From: Isoetes taiwanensis
Taxonomy: Eukaryota; Streptophyta; Lycopodiopsida; Isoetales; Isoetaceae
DNA: 64,000 nucleotides
Assembly: GCA_021234155.1 (NCBI GenBank)
Contig: JAJEKV010000002.1
Span: 1,972,593 to 2,036,592, forward strand
Direction: 5' to 3'
Shown here: positions 13,460-25,220 of the stretch, in pieces
Position numbering within the stretch: the stretch's first letter is position 1
Layout: the number at the start of each line of letters is the position of its first letter
Translations under genes and position numbers: made by a program
Notes under the pieces: generated by a model
The model's database searches: none
Seen by the model: the letters and a program-made list of their open reading frames with translations, nothing else
Told to the model about the DNA's origin: nothing

Positions 13460-14520
13460 ATTCTCTCGATGATGACCCTAAAAGCACTTGTAGGAGGTCT
13501 TTGCAAATGGATGGTCTGCGCGACACTAGTATATCTATATTGCTCCAAAGGTTTGGTAAACTGTGAATCCTTTTCCGGGTGTCATGCATCGTATTACGCC
13601 TCCTAAATCTGCCGCCAACGCCCCAAACAACCCTACCGTATTGCAATAGAATTAGCAATTTCTTGCTTAAATACCGAGCAAACATTTTGATTTTATAAGT
13701 GATATTTACCATATCTTAAACTGCTTTTCATTGGCCTGACCTTCCAACCGATAATCAAAGAGAGCAAACCTAATGATCCGATTTGCATGGATAGCCGTCG
13801 CCCTTCGAACCATAAGAATGCACTGTACATCATTTAATATTTTATTTGTAGCCTTGAGCATATATATTTAGAGAGGATTTGCAAAATCCGAAATGTATGG
13901 AAAAATATTAGGGAGATTGGCCACCGCTTTGATCAATAGTAAAGTTTCGCGAATGAGGCTAGTTTCCACAACATTTGATTCAGATATTAATCAGCCTACC
14001 CGCGGAACTACCTCTTCGCCTTTCCTTTCTGAGGGTTAGGTTTGGCTCTTTCTTAATCCCACCCGGCTCTTCATCTAGGTTCCAAACCAGTATTTTCTTT
14101 TTGAATACTTCTACTCTTCTTCCGGGCTTCAAGCAAAAAATCACACAATCCCCATTTCTACTATATCCATTCATTTTAACCTCGAAGGTTGGATTTGGGC
14201 CTTGAAGAGCAAGGATTTGTTTTCCTTGGTACCTTAGTGGAGCATTCCAATGGAAGATTTAAATCTAAGTTTCAAGCTTAAGTCGCTATGGCATATTATA
14301 TATTAGGATGCTTTATCTTAGCATGTGGCAACGCCAAATTTTTAAAGATCTCCAAATATCGGATCCCAAAGACATTACTATGTGTACCGGATTTGGCAAA
14401 GGAGAAAACCTCTCAAGGGTTTTCACCTCGCACCACACTTGAGATTCTACCCGAAGTTTGTAGAGGTAGTCCAAAATATCTTGTCATAAAAAGAGCCGTA
14501 TGATACATATTGTTCCAAAA
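13460..14520. repeat. Inverted repeat B, left copy
   Basis: This block is matched in reverse complement by 32,580-33,720. Matching landmarks include ATATATTTAGAGAGGATTTG, TTCAAGGCCCAAATCCAACC (read on the partner strand), GAATACTTCTACTCTTCTTCC and TTTGCAAAGACCTCC-type sequence at the inner end. The copies are diverged and carry small indels, so they are old. No protein family is recognised in either copy. The pair brackets the left arm of the giant inverted repeat, so the two inverted structures interlock. Confidence 0.85.
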
Positions 14521-16724
14521 CCGATGCGATGTATAAGCTCCACCCCACCCCCGCCCATAATGACCTAGAGAAAAAAATAATAATACTCGGATCCAAACAC
14601 CATGAAATGCACAATGCCATAGAAATGAGATGGTTACCTTAGAAGCAAAAGGGACTTTGCTAAGCTCGATTGAAAAAGACCAAACGGCGTACAAATGACA
14701 AATTTTGAGCTGCTATTAACCACCATTTGTTTGGTCTTCCCGGTGTTAAGAAAGAAGAACCGAAAGGTGTGATCACCACCAAACAGTAAATCTTTATTCT
14801 TTCGCCTAATTTAGAATGGTTTTTAAATTGTGACAGATGGACAACCATGGCTTTTATTATTATAAAGAAACTAATATACAATAATTGGATGATCACAACA
14901 ATTCCTCCATGTTTATTAGGCTCTGCTTTCGATTAGAACACATGCTTTTGAAATTGGGGTCATTCCGTGAAGCTTCGATGATACAACCGGGGCAGCCTGT
15001 AAAGAAAGTATTGAGACATATTTTTGTTGCTATGGGGGCATATTTCGGTTTTAAGTTTGTGATACGGATGATATCTACCAAATAACTAAGGGATAGGGGC
15101 TATTGCGGGGTGCTGAGTCAGCTTTGGAAGCTTTATGGTTTAAACATTCTGGCCATGGTATTGGTCTTTGGATATTTGGTTTTAGAAATAGTGACATGTT
15201 TGTTGGTGATAAATAAACGTTTCTCACCACTTCATAATCGCAAAGATTTATTACATTAATGTCACTCACTTTACGATAGTAAGGAGCCAATAATTTCTGG
15301 CGATGGGGATTATCCGTTTAAGGTGTGTTCGAACCATAATGACGCCAAGATTTATATAGGAGGTCTTACTCACGTACATTTTAATGTCGCTTTTTTTAGG
15401 ACTTATTTGCTTGGATGTTTGTATTATTTTATATTTCAAAAGGTTTTACTGACTTTCATTTTATGCTTGATGAACAAAGGCGTGTATAGTATCAGGATTA
15501 TTTCACAAGGGCCATTTTCTCTTTCTTCTCTCGATTTATATCTAACATAAGACTAGTGCGGACTCAGTATCGTGTTCACTGGAGGAAGGGACCGGGAGTG
15601 CTTTTAAGGCTCTTGCGGTATTTTTCTTAAGGAACATTAATTTGACAAAAGGTCATTAAAAATCGCTCTACAATAAGGTTACTCACTAAAAGAGACATGT
15701 TTATTGGGGTTTCTTTTAAAATACTGAGGATAAAGTCATCCCCAAAGGAAAAGGCCTCTGGGGTAGTAGTTGATGATAATAACAGAGGCAGCGCCAAGTG
15801 GGGGAATTTTATTGGTTTAGATATAATAATATGTCGACATACATGACAATGATCCTTTTTGTTGTTGGCGTTATTTTTTGATTATCGTTTCTATGTTGAT
15901 TTTTGAAGCATATGAACGTCCGTATTTACATGGACACTGCAGGTATAAGCTGTACATGTTGAGTCAATTGAGGAATTAAATTATTGGTTTTAGCCAAGCA
16001 AACATGATAGCATTTGCAGTGAGATTGCCCCATAAGTTATCCAATGGACATGACTCAATTGACTAACTTATCAAATGCTATATAGAGCTACAATTTTGGA
16101 AGCAAGGTTATTATCGATTTAGGGCCCATCATGATTGCCCATTTCGGTTCTTCAATTTGGAGCACTTGGCGATGACATAGTGGACTCATATATATATGAT
16201 CAAAGAAAATGTATTATAAGAATCAAAGTGAGCAAATTTTGCCCGAATTAGTATGGCATTAACAATGGTTGGATTCAAGAAATAATGTAAACACAAGAGA
16301 TTAAAATTCAATCAAAAGTCTTGAAGGATTTATGAGCAAGGAGCGAAATTTATGCATTTGTGGTTAACCCCGGCAATAATGTGAAGTGAAGATTGAAAAT
16401 GAAATGGGTTCTAACAATTTAAGTTTCTTGTTAAATTAAAAATATCAAACATGGCTGACTATCCTAAAATTTGTGTGGTTTAGTGAACAATTTGTTATTT
16501 TTTGTGTTGCTAATCTTTATTTTTCTCACTAGGTTGTATTTACCATTTTGTTTAGCGGGCCTAACCCCCAACAACAATTCCTCAAATTTTCAAATTTTTA
16601 TCTAGTGGTGCAGTCCCATCCCTCAACAAGTTTCAACGTGATCGTTAGCTCTTTAAATTTTGACATCCATGGCCCAAGGCCCAAGAAATTCCCCAAAGTC
16701 TATATAACTCCTTTAAGTGTTTAG
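14521..16724. other. No gene recognised
   Basis: AT-rich sequence with only short ORFs lacking motifs. Its right end runs into the giant inverted repeat. Because the partner arm reaches the end of the window, part of this stretch could also belong to the arm, and that cannot be seen here. Confidence 0.45.
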
Positions 16725-17037
16725 TGACATATATCTCAAGCTCTACACATTTAAAAGTAGACTAGTGGCTAAGTAACGCTTAGCTAGAATGTTTAATGCT
16801 ATATATACTCATAATGACATGGTCTATTTGCGTCAATAAGCACTAATAAGCATTTGTAAAGTAAGCAGGGACGCTGGTAACTGAGAACTCTGGTACAACA
16901 AGCCTTAAATTTGAAGTGTTCAGTACCATTCTTGAGGATTCTTAATAATTGTTACCATCGCTTAGCAAAAAGTTGCCCTTCAATAAAATGGCCATGATTT
17001 TTCAAAAAAAAAAAAAAAAAAGGAAAAAAAAAAAACT
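16725..17037 (+). mobile_element. 3' end of a poly(A) retroelement (left arm)
   Basis: The sequence ends in CAATAAAATGGCCATGATTT followed by an A-rich tail (about 17,003-17,036), as expected for the 3' end of a poly(A)-tailed LINE or SINE. It interrupts LINE-A at its downstream side. The same segment appears in reverse at 63,690-64,000. The 5' end and coding part are not seen, so the family is unknown. Confidence 0.55.
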
Positions 17038-18770
17038 ATTACTTATATTATATATACCTTTACAACTTTTAGCACTTATGCAACATCATGGCAGACAAGA
17101 ACTCCCAATGGACACTATCGTAAGCTTTGGCAAAGTCAAGCTTAAGATAATAGCGCCTTGACACGTTCTCCGCCCAATAAAGGCCCTCATAAGGCTGCGC
17201 AACATTAGTCAAAATGTTCCTCCAGGGGACAAACCCGTGATCACCTTACTAATGGAAGAAGTCAACACCGGCTTCAACTTCTGCGGGGCTTTCGTGAATA
17301 ATATTATACCTGAGAGGGACAACAAGGAGATCGGCCTCAATCATTAATAGTAAAAAGGTCGCTTATCCATTTGAGAAGATTGCGGCAACTCAAGATACAC
17401 ACAGGTACACAAACTCACATTACTCCCAATAAGTCCGAGCGGTAGGGACATTTATCCTTGGCCATGCACATACATACGCCGCTAAATCCTCTCTAGAGAG
17501 CTCACGCTCCAAGCTCTCCCACTTGTGATGAAGGGCGGAGATAGATGAAACGCCCCCAAAACAAGCTCCCACGCATCTCACGCTCATATGGAAGAGTCGC
17601 GTGAATGAGCATGCACATACCTCACGCAAATCAAGTGGGATCCTCCAATGTCCGGCCATCGAGCCAAAAGCAAGGGGCGCCATAGATGCTGCATATCGCG
17701 CCAACCTAGCTGCTCACGAAGAACATCCCGGCAATTTGTGTCCCCTTTCAACCCGGTGGGGGCACTTCTGCAGCGCCTCACGCGCTTTTAACTGCTCGGA
17801 AACAACAATGCAGCTGCAACACTACATTTCTCCCTAATGCCATGCTGCGCCCGAATCTTTCTCCAACTCAGTAAAGATAGAGACCATGCAACTCCACACA
17901 TGCTCCTGCGCACCGTTGCCTGCAAAACAAAGCGGCTTCACCACATGCGCGGTCACCATACGGACATACCGGCCGGAGATGAAAAGGTATCAAGCCACAA
18001 CTCAGCGCCTTTGGCCGAAATCCATCGGCCCGATAGGTGTTCAAAGCGGAACACCCCATCCTGGGGCGAGGACGCACCACTTTTATTTGGACAAAGCGTG
18101 GGGCAATGATGAGAAATGGAGGTAGGCAGAATGTTACTCGGCGCCAAAGAGGGCACACCATCCCATCCATGGGAAGCATAAGCACCGGTCATGCCTAGCA
18201 TATGCGGCTCGCACCAATCGCCTATTACAATAGGTGAAAGACAAAGTCCCCGAGACCTCAACCAAGGCCAAATCCTCGCAACAAAGCGAGACCATTGGTC
18301 CTTCTCAAACCCATGCACAACACGGGTTCCAACGAGTGATCCTCTACCGGCTCTACCATATTGAAGTCTCCTAACGGCAACTAAGCGACACGCAACCCAC
18401 CAAGGGCTTAACTTATTCGGATCAGGCCCATAAAGCACCACCGAGAAGGCTGGATTAGAGGCATAAACATTAAACTCTTGCCCTCCCTCCAACCACTTAA
18501 TTATTGCCCACCGACCAAACACATGCGCTGCAAGATGCACGTGACACACGCACATCCATCCTCCAACCAATAAAAGCGTACCCCCACTAGTCCGCCCGGA
18601 TATTCATGAGCACGACAGATCAACCCTTTGACACTTATGCTCCACGAATGCAAAACAATATCGGGGCCTTAGCTTGCCGGAAGTGCCAAAACACGGGCCC
18701 TCTTACTACTAGAGGACGCACCCCACATTCCAACTAAGGATGGACCTATTCATCCCGGAGGAGAAGTGTC
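17038..18770 (-). pseudogene. LINE-A ORF2 remnant: endonuclease and reverse transcriptase (left arm)
   Basis: On the minus strand the 5' part encodes an AP-like endonuclease with the GDFNMVE motif at 18,333-18,371, where the G-D-F-N residues belong to the metal-binding core. The downstream part reaches reverse transcriptase motif A, LDFAKAYDSVHWEFL, at about 17,085-17,150, then stops shortly afterwards. The catalytic domain is therefore truncated before the YxDD motif, and the element ends where the poly(A) retroelement begins. Frames are broken several times. The right-arm copy at 59,800-61,540 has the same order of motifs and additionally shows the endonuclease start ILSWNVRGCG. It is a dead non-LTR retrotransposon; function is inferred from family motifs. 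Confidence 0.85.
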
Positions 18771-18835
18771 CAGCCCCCGTGCCTACCCACCGGGCCACCA
18801 GCCCCCACTCTGAGTCATCATCTAGAGCCGGAGGA

Positions 18836-19213
18836 TTAATCACGACAATGTGACCCACGGCCGCTCACGTGACATTCCACTTCCAACACGTGTTGGAAGT
18901 CCCCGAACACCTCCATAGAGTCATGGGCCACACTAGTCTCTATCTCCAACCGGGCTGCTCCAGTCACCTCATGCTCAGCACATATCGCTACCGGGACATC
19001 CCCAACAGGATCACCAGCCCCTCCCACAGCCCTGTCCTCAGACCTAGCCACAACCAAATCATCTCGAGCCCTCCCCAGGCCACCCGTCCCTAGCCCGCCA
19101 TCCATTTGGTGGCCCCGTAAGCCACGCCTCGGCCTCGTAACCCCCACCTTTTCGAAGTTTTTGGAACTCCTCTCGCTTCCTTGCTTACTCTTCTTTAGCT
19201 TTCCGGTCTTCAA
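18836..19213 (-). pseudogene. LINE-A ORF1-like upstream segment (left arm)
   Basis: A 125-codon minus-strand frame lies just upstream of the LINE-A endonuclease. It begins with a lysine/serine-rich stretch and continues glycine/arginine-rich, as often seen in nucleic-acid-binding ORF1 or linker regions. I recognise no CCHC knuckle. The corresponding right-arm region (about 59,320-59,700, +) is broken by indels. It could instead be the 5' end of ORF2 ahead of the endonuclease. Assignment rests on position and composition only. Confidence 0.35.
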
Positions 19214-19490
19214 CTCCTTTTGATGTTGTCCTTTCTGAAGTCACGCTTCTTCTCTTAAAGTATGATATGTTGCCGAAAACCACAGTTGGCAATCTATCAT
19301 ATTGTCAGGGCATCACGCCAGATGCCCATCCGGTATGCTGGAGATCTAGATTTAGCAATAGCATTCCTGAATCAGACATATTCTGGTGCCTAATACAGGC
19401 TACGATGTTGTAGCATCCGTTTTAAGGTGCTCACTAAAGAAAGAAAAGGAATTATTAAGCCATTATTTACTCCCTAAGGTTTTTGAGATG

Positions 19491-20330
19491 CTAAAATGCA
19501 CAGGCCACTAGGTTTGTTACATTTTCACCTTGTAGAATTGAACTCATGTCCTCATGACTTATGTGAAAGGACTGGTACAACTCCCTGAACTTGTTAGCAC
19601 CTTCCCATATCGCGTCCTCTTGAGGATACCCTGCCCATTGTACTAGGTATTTTTCAATGGTCCTATTTCTTAATACTCTAGTATCGACTCGCAAAATTGT
19701 CAAAGACTTGACTGCAAGGCTTTCTTCCACGGCAACTAGATTATCTTGCTTGCAGTACATGGACGGATCACTTAGATACTTGCATAAGTTGCTAACATGG
19801 AATACATTATGGACCTTGACCTTAGCGGGCAATTCCAAATGGTAGCGGTGTTTAGACTCTTTGGGTGATCTTAAAAGGGCACATATCTAGGTGCTAGTTT
19901 TTCCGCTTTCTTAAACTTCAATTTTCTTAGGATTAATCTTGAGGAATACCATATCATATTTTTGGAATTCTAGAGGTCTCCTCCTCTTATCATCTCTTGC
20001 TTTTGTAGGTTTTGTGCTTTGGCAATATTTTGCCTAATAATTCGGTCAGTGTCCCAATGTCTTCTCCCATGGACCCATGGTGCGGACCAAATCAACTTTA
20101 CATTGGGGGCTGCACCAAGTAAGAGGATATTGGCATTCTTGGCCATACAACGCTTCAAATTGCCTCATCTTTATGGATTCTTGATATGTTGTTGTGCATG
20201 AAACTCCATTAAGTATAGATAAGAATCCCAAGAGTGTGGATGTTCTAGCACATACATCGAGAAGCATAACGGATATCTGAGAGCTTAGCGACAAATTACG
20301 AAGGAAGCTCATGATAGTCAGTATCGGATC
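19491..20330 (-). pseudogene. Ty3/gypsy integrase C-terminal half with chromodomain (left arm)
   Basis: Reading on the minus strand, the segment contains the late integrase region with the YGQECQYPLTW block (typical gypsy form YGRxCRxPLxW), then the GPF/SH3-like stretch with VHNVFHVSNLCKYL, then a chromodomain with EKYLVQWAGYPQEDAIWE and a following FRELYQ. This identifies a chromovirus-type Ty3/gypsy retrotransposon. The frame ends in a stop shortly after the chromodomain. The N-terminal half of the same integrase lies immediately next to it but on the opposite strand (20,331-20,690), so the integrase is split by an internal inversion. The right-arm copy at 58,345-59,047 retains a 130-codon open frame across the same domains. 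Confidence 0.9.
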
Positions 20331-20690
20331 ACTCTAGAATTGAAGAAAACTCTTTAGCATGCAAGCAGTTCTTTTTGGCCCAACATGAAGAAGGAAATCC
20401 TAAGTTATGTGGCCGGATGTTTACCATGTCGAAAGTGAAAGCTTCTGCGAGGAAGATTGCAAGCTTAATTGCAACCTTTGGATATTCTTGGCCTTAAAAT
20501 GGGAAAGTATTAGCATGGATTTTATTGTGGGATTGCCTAAGACACGATCTGGATATGATTCTATTTATGTGGTAATGGATCGTCTCATCAAACAAGCCCA
20601 TTTCATGCCAACCAAAGTTACGGCTAAAGCTAAACTTATGTCAGATATCTCGATCATGAACCTCTGGGATAAGTCCTTGGCGTGATAGGA
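20331..20690 (+). pseudogene. Ty3/gypsy integrase N-terminal half (left arm)
   Basis: The plus strand encodes the zinc-binding region, with FWPNMKKEI, then YVAGCLPCRK (the CxxC pair), followed by the start of the catalytic core, [20 protein letters not shown] and [14 protein letters not shown]. The D of SMDF is the first catalytic aspartate. The reading frame is interrupted between these parts. The remaining catalytic residues are missing because the downstream half is inverted at 19,491-20,330. The same arrangement occurs in the right arm near 57,960-58,260 on the minus strand, so the inversion predates duplication of the arms. Confidence 0.85.
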
Positions 20691-21770
20691 GAAGATCATG
20701 ATATAAACTGTCCAGTAAACCAAGACTTGTTGCTGTAGATTCTCGGCCCCACTATTTGGCAAAACATTTGAGTGTTGCAAATGCAACCATTATGCCAGCC
20801 ATCGCTCGACTATGGCTAAAGACAATTGTCCAAATGTCCTTGCACACTTCCTAGAATTTAGCATCCTTCAAGAACTTCACATTCAAATAAAAGCACTTTC
20901 TCCCCGACGTCGTTGCAGCAAAGGCTCGTTGTAAAGGAATTGTAGATGATGGTGAGTTGTCTCTCTAAAGAACGAAGAAGATATGAAAATGGTAAGGCTA
21001 CTTGGCCAGGTATTACAGTGAGCTCTATCCAATTGAGAGCTTGCACAACCCTCGACAATCTGACCATTGTACCAAGTAAAAGCACATTCACCACTGAACT
21101 CCAAGAGGTTGCAATCATGAAGCAGATAGAGCCACTGCTGGTGCTTAAATCCAAGCACCACATTAGAGTAACCTCTAACTGATCAGCCTCCACTTCTACC
21201 ATATTGCAATCTAACAGACATTGAACTGCCAGCCAATCAAGTTAGCGAGCTTTGAATTAATATCCTCAATGGGTCAATATATGGATCTTGATGCTATACG
21301 TGTGGTAAGGATCGTCTGCTCAAGATTCAGCTTATGTTCTACCATCAGAAGGATGGGAAAGGAATCAGACCTTCAGGGCACTGGAATGATGCCCTGCTCC
21401 AGCCCACCACAATGCGTACAATCAAAGTGAATCCAAACTGAGTTTCATCCTCTCAATTTCCTAAGTTTTCTAGCTGATTTACCTTAAACATTATGTTTTA
21501 GCCTAAATTCTTATTTGCTATCCTAAATAAACCTAGAATCTTGCTTATCTAGATTATGATGTCCCTTCTTACTTAAATTTTGTGCATGCCTTTTGTTATA
21601 TCTGATGTAGGTATTACAGTTACGGCCATCGCTTCACTCCTAAGAACTTCCATCTCTTATTTAAAGCTCTTTGTTCTAAAATAGGTTGGACATCAGATTG
21701 TGCAAGTATTGACTGATATGTTTAATAGAACCCTCTAAACAGGATTGCCTTCACAATGAATAATAAATAG
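20691..21770. other. Retroelement-like DNA shared by both arms, no domain recognised
   Basis: This stretch is conserved in the right arm (about 56,800-57,960). ORFs of 70-115 codons occur on both strands, with a best-preserved frame in the right arm at 57,354-57,701 (+) and its left counterpart at 20,858-21,202 (-). It lies next to the gypsy integrase but shows no protease, reverse transcriptase or RNase H motif that I can defend. Confidence 0.45.
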
Positions 21771-22900
21771 AGTGATCTCAACTTACAAGGCCGTGGATAG
21801 ACATTGCCCTGCCATTAATGCACAATCATGGTCAGCCCCTCCTGGAAAAATTATTCACCGGGGTTCTAGAGCAACAATTGATCACATAGGCAAAGGAGAT
21901 AGGCAGACTCCAAACACCGACACGCCATCCACCATCGGCCATATTTTCATATTCGTACCTTGCTAAAGGATAATCAAAATAAATGGCAAGGACTTTATTG
22001 TTGTTTTCTGGACTTTGTAAAAGCTTTCAAAAGCTTGATCATTAGAGAGGAAATATGGAGGAGATTGTCACGGTCAGTGTCCCCATGAGTTGGAACATGA
22101 TGTCTACAGATTATATGGAAGGATATCAGCTCAAATGCCATCGTCAAATTAGCCTTTTAACGATGGTTTGGGAGTACCTCAATGATGTCCACTCTCTCCC
22201 ACATTATTTGAACTATACATTAACTAGCTTGAGGATTGGATTGCTCAGGATGGAGATGGAGGGGCACTCTTGCTCATTATATCATTAGCAGATTGATATA
22301 TGTGGATGATGTGGACCTTCTGGCTCACATCCTTCTAGTATGCAACTAGATTTGGATGCTCTCAGTAGTTTTCGTCAGAAATTGGTATGTAGGTCAACTT
22401 GTCAAGACCAGGAATATCATTTTCTAGGCATCTCACTTCACATATTAGGGTTAAAATTTGGCATATCATTTTCTAGGCAGCAGGAGCATCTCACTTCACA
22501 TTTTAGGGTCAAAACTTGGAGTTAATGCAAATATACAAATACCTTCGTATGGCATTTACAACCACCCATCCACTAGGACACTTGCATAAAAAAATTGGTG
22601 ACTATAGGATTGAACGCGTTGTATTTTATGCAAAATAATTTTCACAAATCAAAGCTTTATGATTAGTCCCACTAGACACGCTTGTTTCGCGTGTTGATTG
22701 AACTGGTTCTTCTATATGGTTGGAGTGTGGGGTCTGGAAATATCACTTGCTATGTGAGAGGACTTGGAACGCATTCAAAAATCCCTTTTTTTGCTTGGGC
22801 TCGGAATTAAGTCCACAGTCTCATATCAATTCTTTTTGCAAGAGACATGATCCAAACGTTTTGAAATAGAATCCCAAATACTCTAGTACCAAAAGGTGGT
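21771..22900 (+). pseudogene. LINE-B reverse transcriptase remnant (left arm)
   Basis: Motif A reads FLDFVKAFKSL near 22,000-22,040, motif C reads LIYVDDVDLLA at 22,293-22,325 (catalytic DD pair), and a downstream block LIELVLLYGWSVGSG near 22,695-22,740 matches the region after the palm in plant LINE reverse transcriptases. Frames change between blocks, so the copy is dead. It lies on the strand opposite LINE-A within the same arm, so it is a separate insertion. A 60-bp local duplication at about 22,418-22,510 (TCTCACTTCACAT blocks) lies between motif C and the C-terminal block. The reverse copy is at 55,780-56,790. Confidence 0.8.
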
Positions 22901-24120
22901 CAACATGGAGGATACTCGACTCCCAGACCTTGCATGTACAATGACCATAACATCGTCTTAAAGTTTGTTAAAAGAAAAAACACACAGGTTGGATGTCCAG
23001 ATGGAATGTGAAGAAGCATGCATGTATAAGAGTAAATAATAATGAAGAACACACGCGGTTGGAGTAATATATAGATTACAGGTTAAGATAAGACATTACA
23101 AAATGCAGACTAAATTCTACACTACCTTGTAGCCCAAGGAATACGTGCTAATATGTTTTGGTCATGAAAAGATGTAGGACAGTTGCGACGGGTGCACATC
23201 ATCTTAAAATTTAAACTAGCAAATAGGCCCGTGAACCACATGAAAACATTATATGTCAATGTTGTCAAATTGACGCGATTGAAGATGAACACCATACTTA
23301 AACTTTGACCAAATTTTGCTACTATCCAAACAAAATATGTCAGTTTCATTACACCTAATTAGGCACTATATGTACAGAGCATGCAATGACGGTACTAACA
23401 TCTTATATCCAGAATGTTCTTGAACGATGAATCCAACTATGCCCACCTTCAACATATTAATATGTACATACTCATCAATACGCTTATTATTGACAAGGTT
23501 TTTTCGTCAAAACACCCTTTAGATCATGGTTCTCTTTTTTCTTTTTCTTTTTCTTTTTCTTTTTCTTTTTCTTTTTTTTTTATGCATGGATAGTAATGGG
23601 CTTAATGTGCTCTTTATTGGCTCTATAGACCTCTATTAGGCTCTATGGACGATTAAAATCAATTCAATTCTAACATTTGTCCCTACTCTTTGCTTCATGC
23701 AAAGCCATAGATATGGCTTTAATAGACGTTGCTCTTCGCCCTCGAAGATGCCCCCAAAGCAAGCAAAATCATTGCCTCATGCAATATTAGCCATGTGCCA
23801 TTAAACTCGCCCATAGTTCAAACCATTATGAAAAATCCTCCAATTAGGATGGTCGACTTTCAATTAAAACACTCACAAGCTTATCGGCCAAAAACATTCT
23901 TCAAGTTCAACAAAAGAGTGAGAGTTTTGATTCCACATTTGTTCTCCCACTCTCAGAATGTTTAGGCATTATCCGATTAACTTTCCGTTGAAGATTATTA
24001 AGCGACCTCCTTTTGAAAAGTGGTTTTTGCGCAAAAATTCGTAGCTCTCTCATTTGGTAGTTGTTGCAAATGCATATTCAACTTTTAAAGAGATCTAAAA
24101 CATACAACAATAATGTAATA
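22901..24120. other. Unidentified part of inverted repeat A, highly conserved between arms
   Basis: AT-rich DNA in which the arms are almost identical. It includes the minus-strand 75-codon frame at 23,122-23,349 and the plus-strand frame at 23,729-23,965, which lies in a region copied at 54,667-54,927. A CTTTTT-rich microsatellite (23,531-23,580) is replaced in the right arm by an A-rich tract at 55,073-55,105. I recognise no gene family. Confidence 0.5.
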
Positions 24121-25080
24121 GAGAAAGTTCTGGTTGAGGAAATTCCACGAGGGAATTTTGGAGGGTGCCATAATAGGGAAAGTTACGGTTGAGGAAATTC
24201 CACAAGGGAAACTGGTAGGCCCCAAGAAGAGCAGGCGGCTCAAGGCGAAGCGCAAACGCTAAGTAAGTGCGGCGATGCCGAGGGAATATTCCGAGACGGG
24301 GAACTTTCCCAGACGTAATGCACAGTTGGGCGAATTACGTTCCTTACTCTGTTTTGGGTGGCAAGCTACATTCAGGCATCAAATCTTTGCACAAAGACAC
24401 ATGGAATCTTTACGCTTAGTATTTGTGAATAGATGGCCTAAGCTTCAATCTAGCTGAGAATAGATGTGAAGCTGAGAACCATTGCCCCAATAAAGAGAAC
24501 AAGATACTCTATTTTTCCGAGAATGCCCTTTTTTATCGACCTTTGGAAGTTTGTGGCTATGGCTGCTTTATCTTCCGCAGCATCGTGAATAGGTGTCCTA
24601 GCCCCTTCCCATCCACGCAATACTGACATTCGGGTTCAAAATTCTTTCTCCCTTGGTGGAGAGGGGTTCAAATGCAACAAGTTCTTGGAGATTTGGTGCT
24701 TGGCAACAAGTTCTTGGAGATTCTTGGAGATTTTGCCAAAGGCAACAAGCACAGATAAAAGATATATAGAAACAGTGATTTAGGCCACGGATAACATATA
24801 TATAGAAGCTACAGATTTAGGAAAGATACTTCAAGAAACCCTGTGCTGGTGAGAACTTGGCTATGGCGCAGAAGAAATCGGTGCCGAAGAAATCCGTGCA
24901 GAAAGAAAGCTTGGGCGGCAGAAGAAATCCATGCAGAAGAAAGCTTGGGTGCTGCCTGCCAGAAACCCTGTGCTAAGAAACTATGCCTGCAGACGAAATG
25001 CTTCCGGAAGAAGGCTTGAGCGGCGCCGCCGTGAACAGGTGGAGGAACATTTACGGCATTTAAAATGAGTGGAATAATGC
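24121..25080. other. GC-richer segment of arm with repeated GAGGAAATTCCAC motif
   Basis: The block GGTTGAGGAAATTCCAC occurs twice here (about 24,132 and 24,186) and its reverse complement twice in the right arm near 54,450-54,530. The right-arm minus strand keeps a 124-codon frame (54,223-54,597) containing the repeated peptide KVLVEEIP-GNFLR. Further in, a lysine/arginine-rich frame with repeated KKS units (53,563-53,793, -) is matched near 24,860-25,070. The product is unknown and may be part of a transposon. Confidence 0.4.
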
Positions 25081-25220
25081 GATGGTCGCACCAAGCATTG
25101 CATTACGATAATAGAATTGATAAGTAGTTCGAAAGTATGCCATCCATACAAGATATGGTCTAGCTTCTTAAAGCATAAAGTTGCTTTGAATTGACGTGCT
25201 TTTCAATAAGAAAGTAATAT

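Larger units (their letters stand above)
16725..25219. repeat. Giant inverted repeat A, left arm
   Basis: The arm pairs in reverse complement with 53,410-64,000. Position 16,725 pairs with 64,000, and the inner edge is at 25,219/53,410, where both arms share an AATATTACTTTCTTATTG-like block and then diverge. Parts of the arms are nearly identical: a 75-codon frame at 23,122-23,349 matches 55,298-55,525 with one amino-acid difference. The right arm carries about 2.1 kb that the left lacks (61,541-63,680). Both arms contain the same nested retroelement debris, including an integrase whose two halves point in opposite directions, so the duplication is younger than that rearrangement. It could be a segmental inverted duplication or the long terminal repeats of a giant element. 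Confidence 0.95.

Noticed and set aside
16949..17161. 70-codon ORF with a lysine run
   Set aside because: The lysines come from the poly(A) tail of a retroelement, and the rest crosses into antisense LINE-A.
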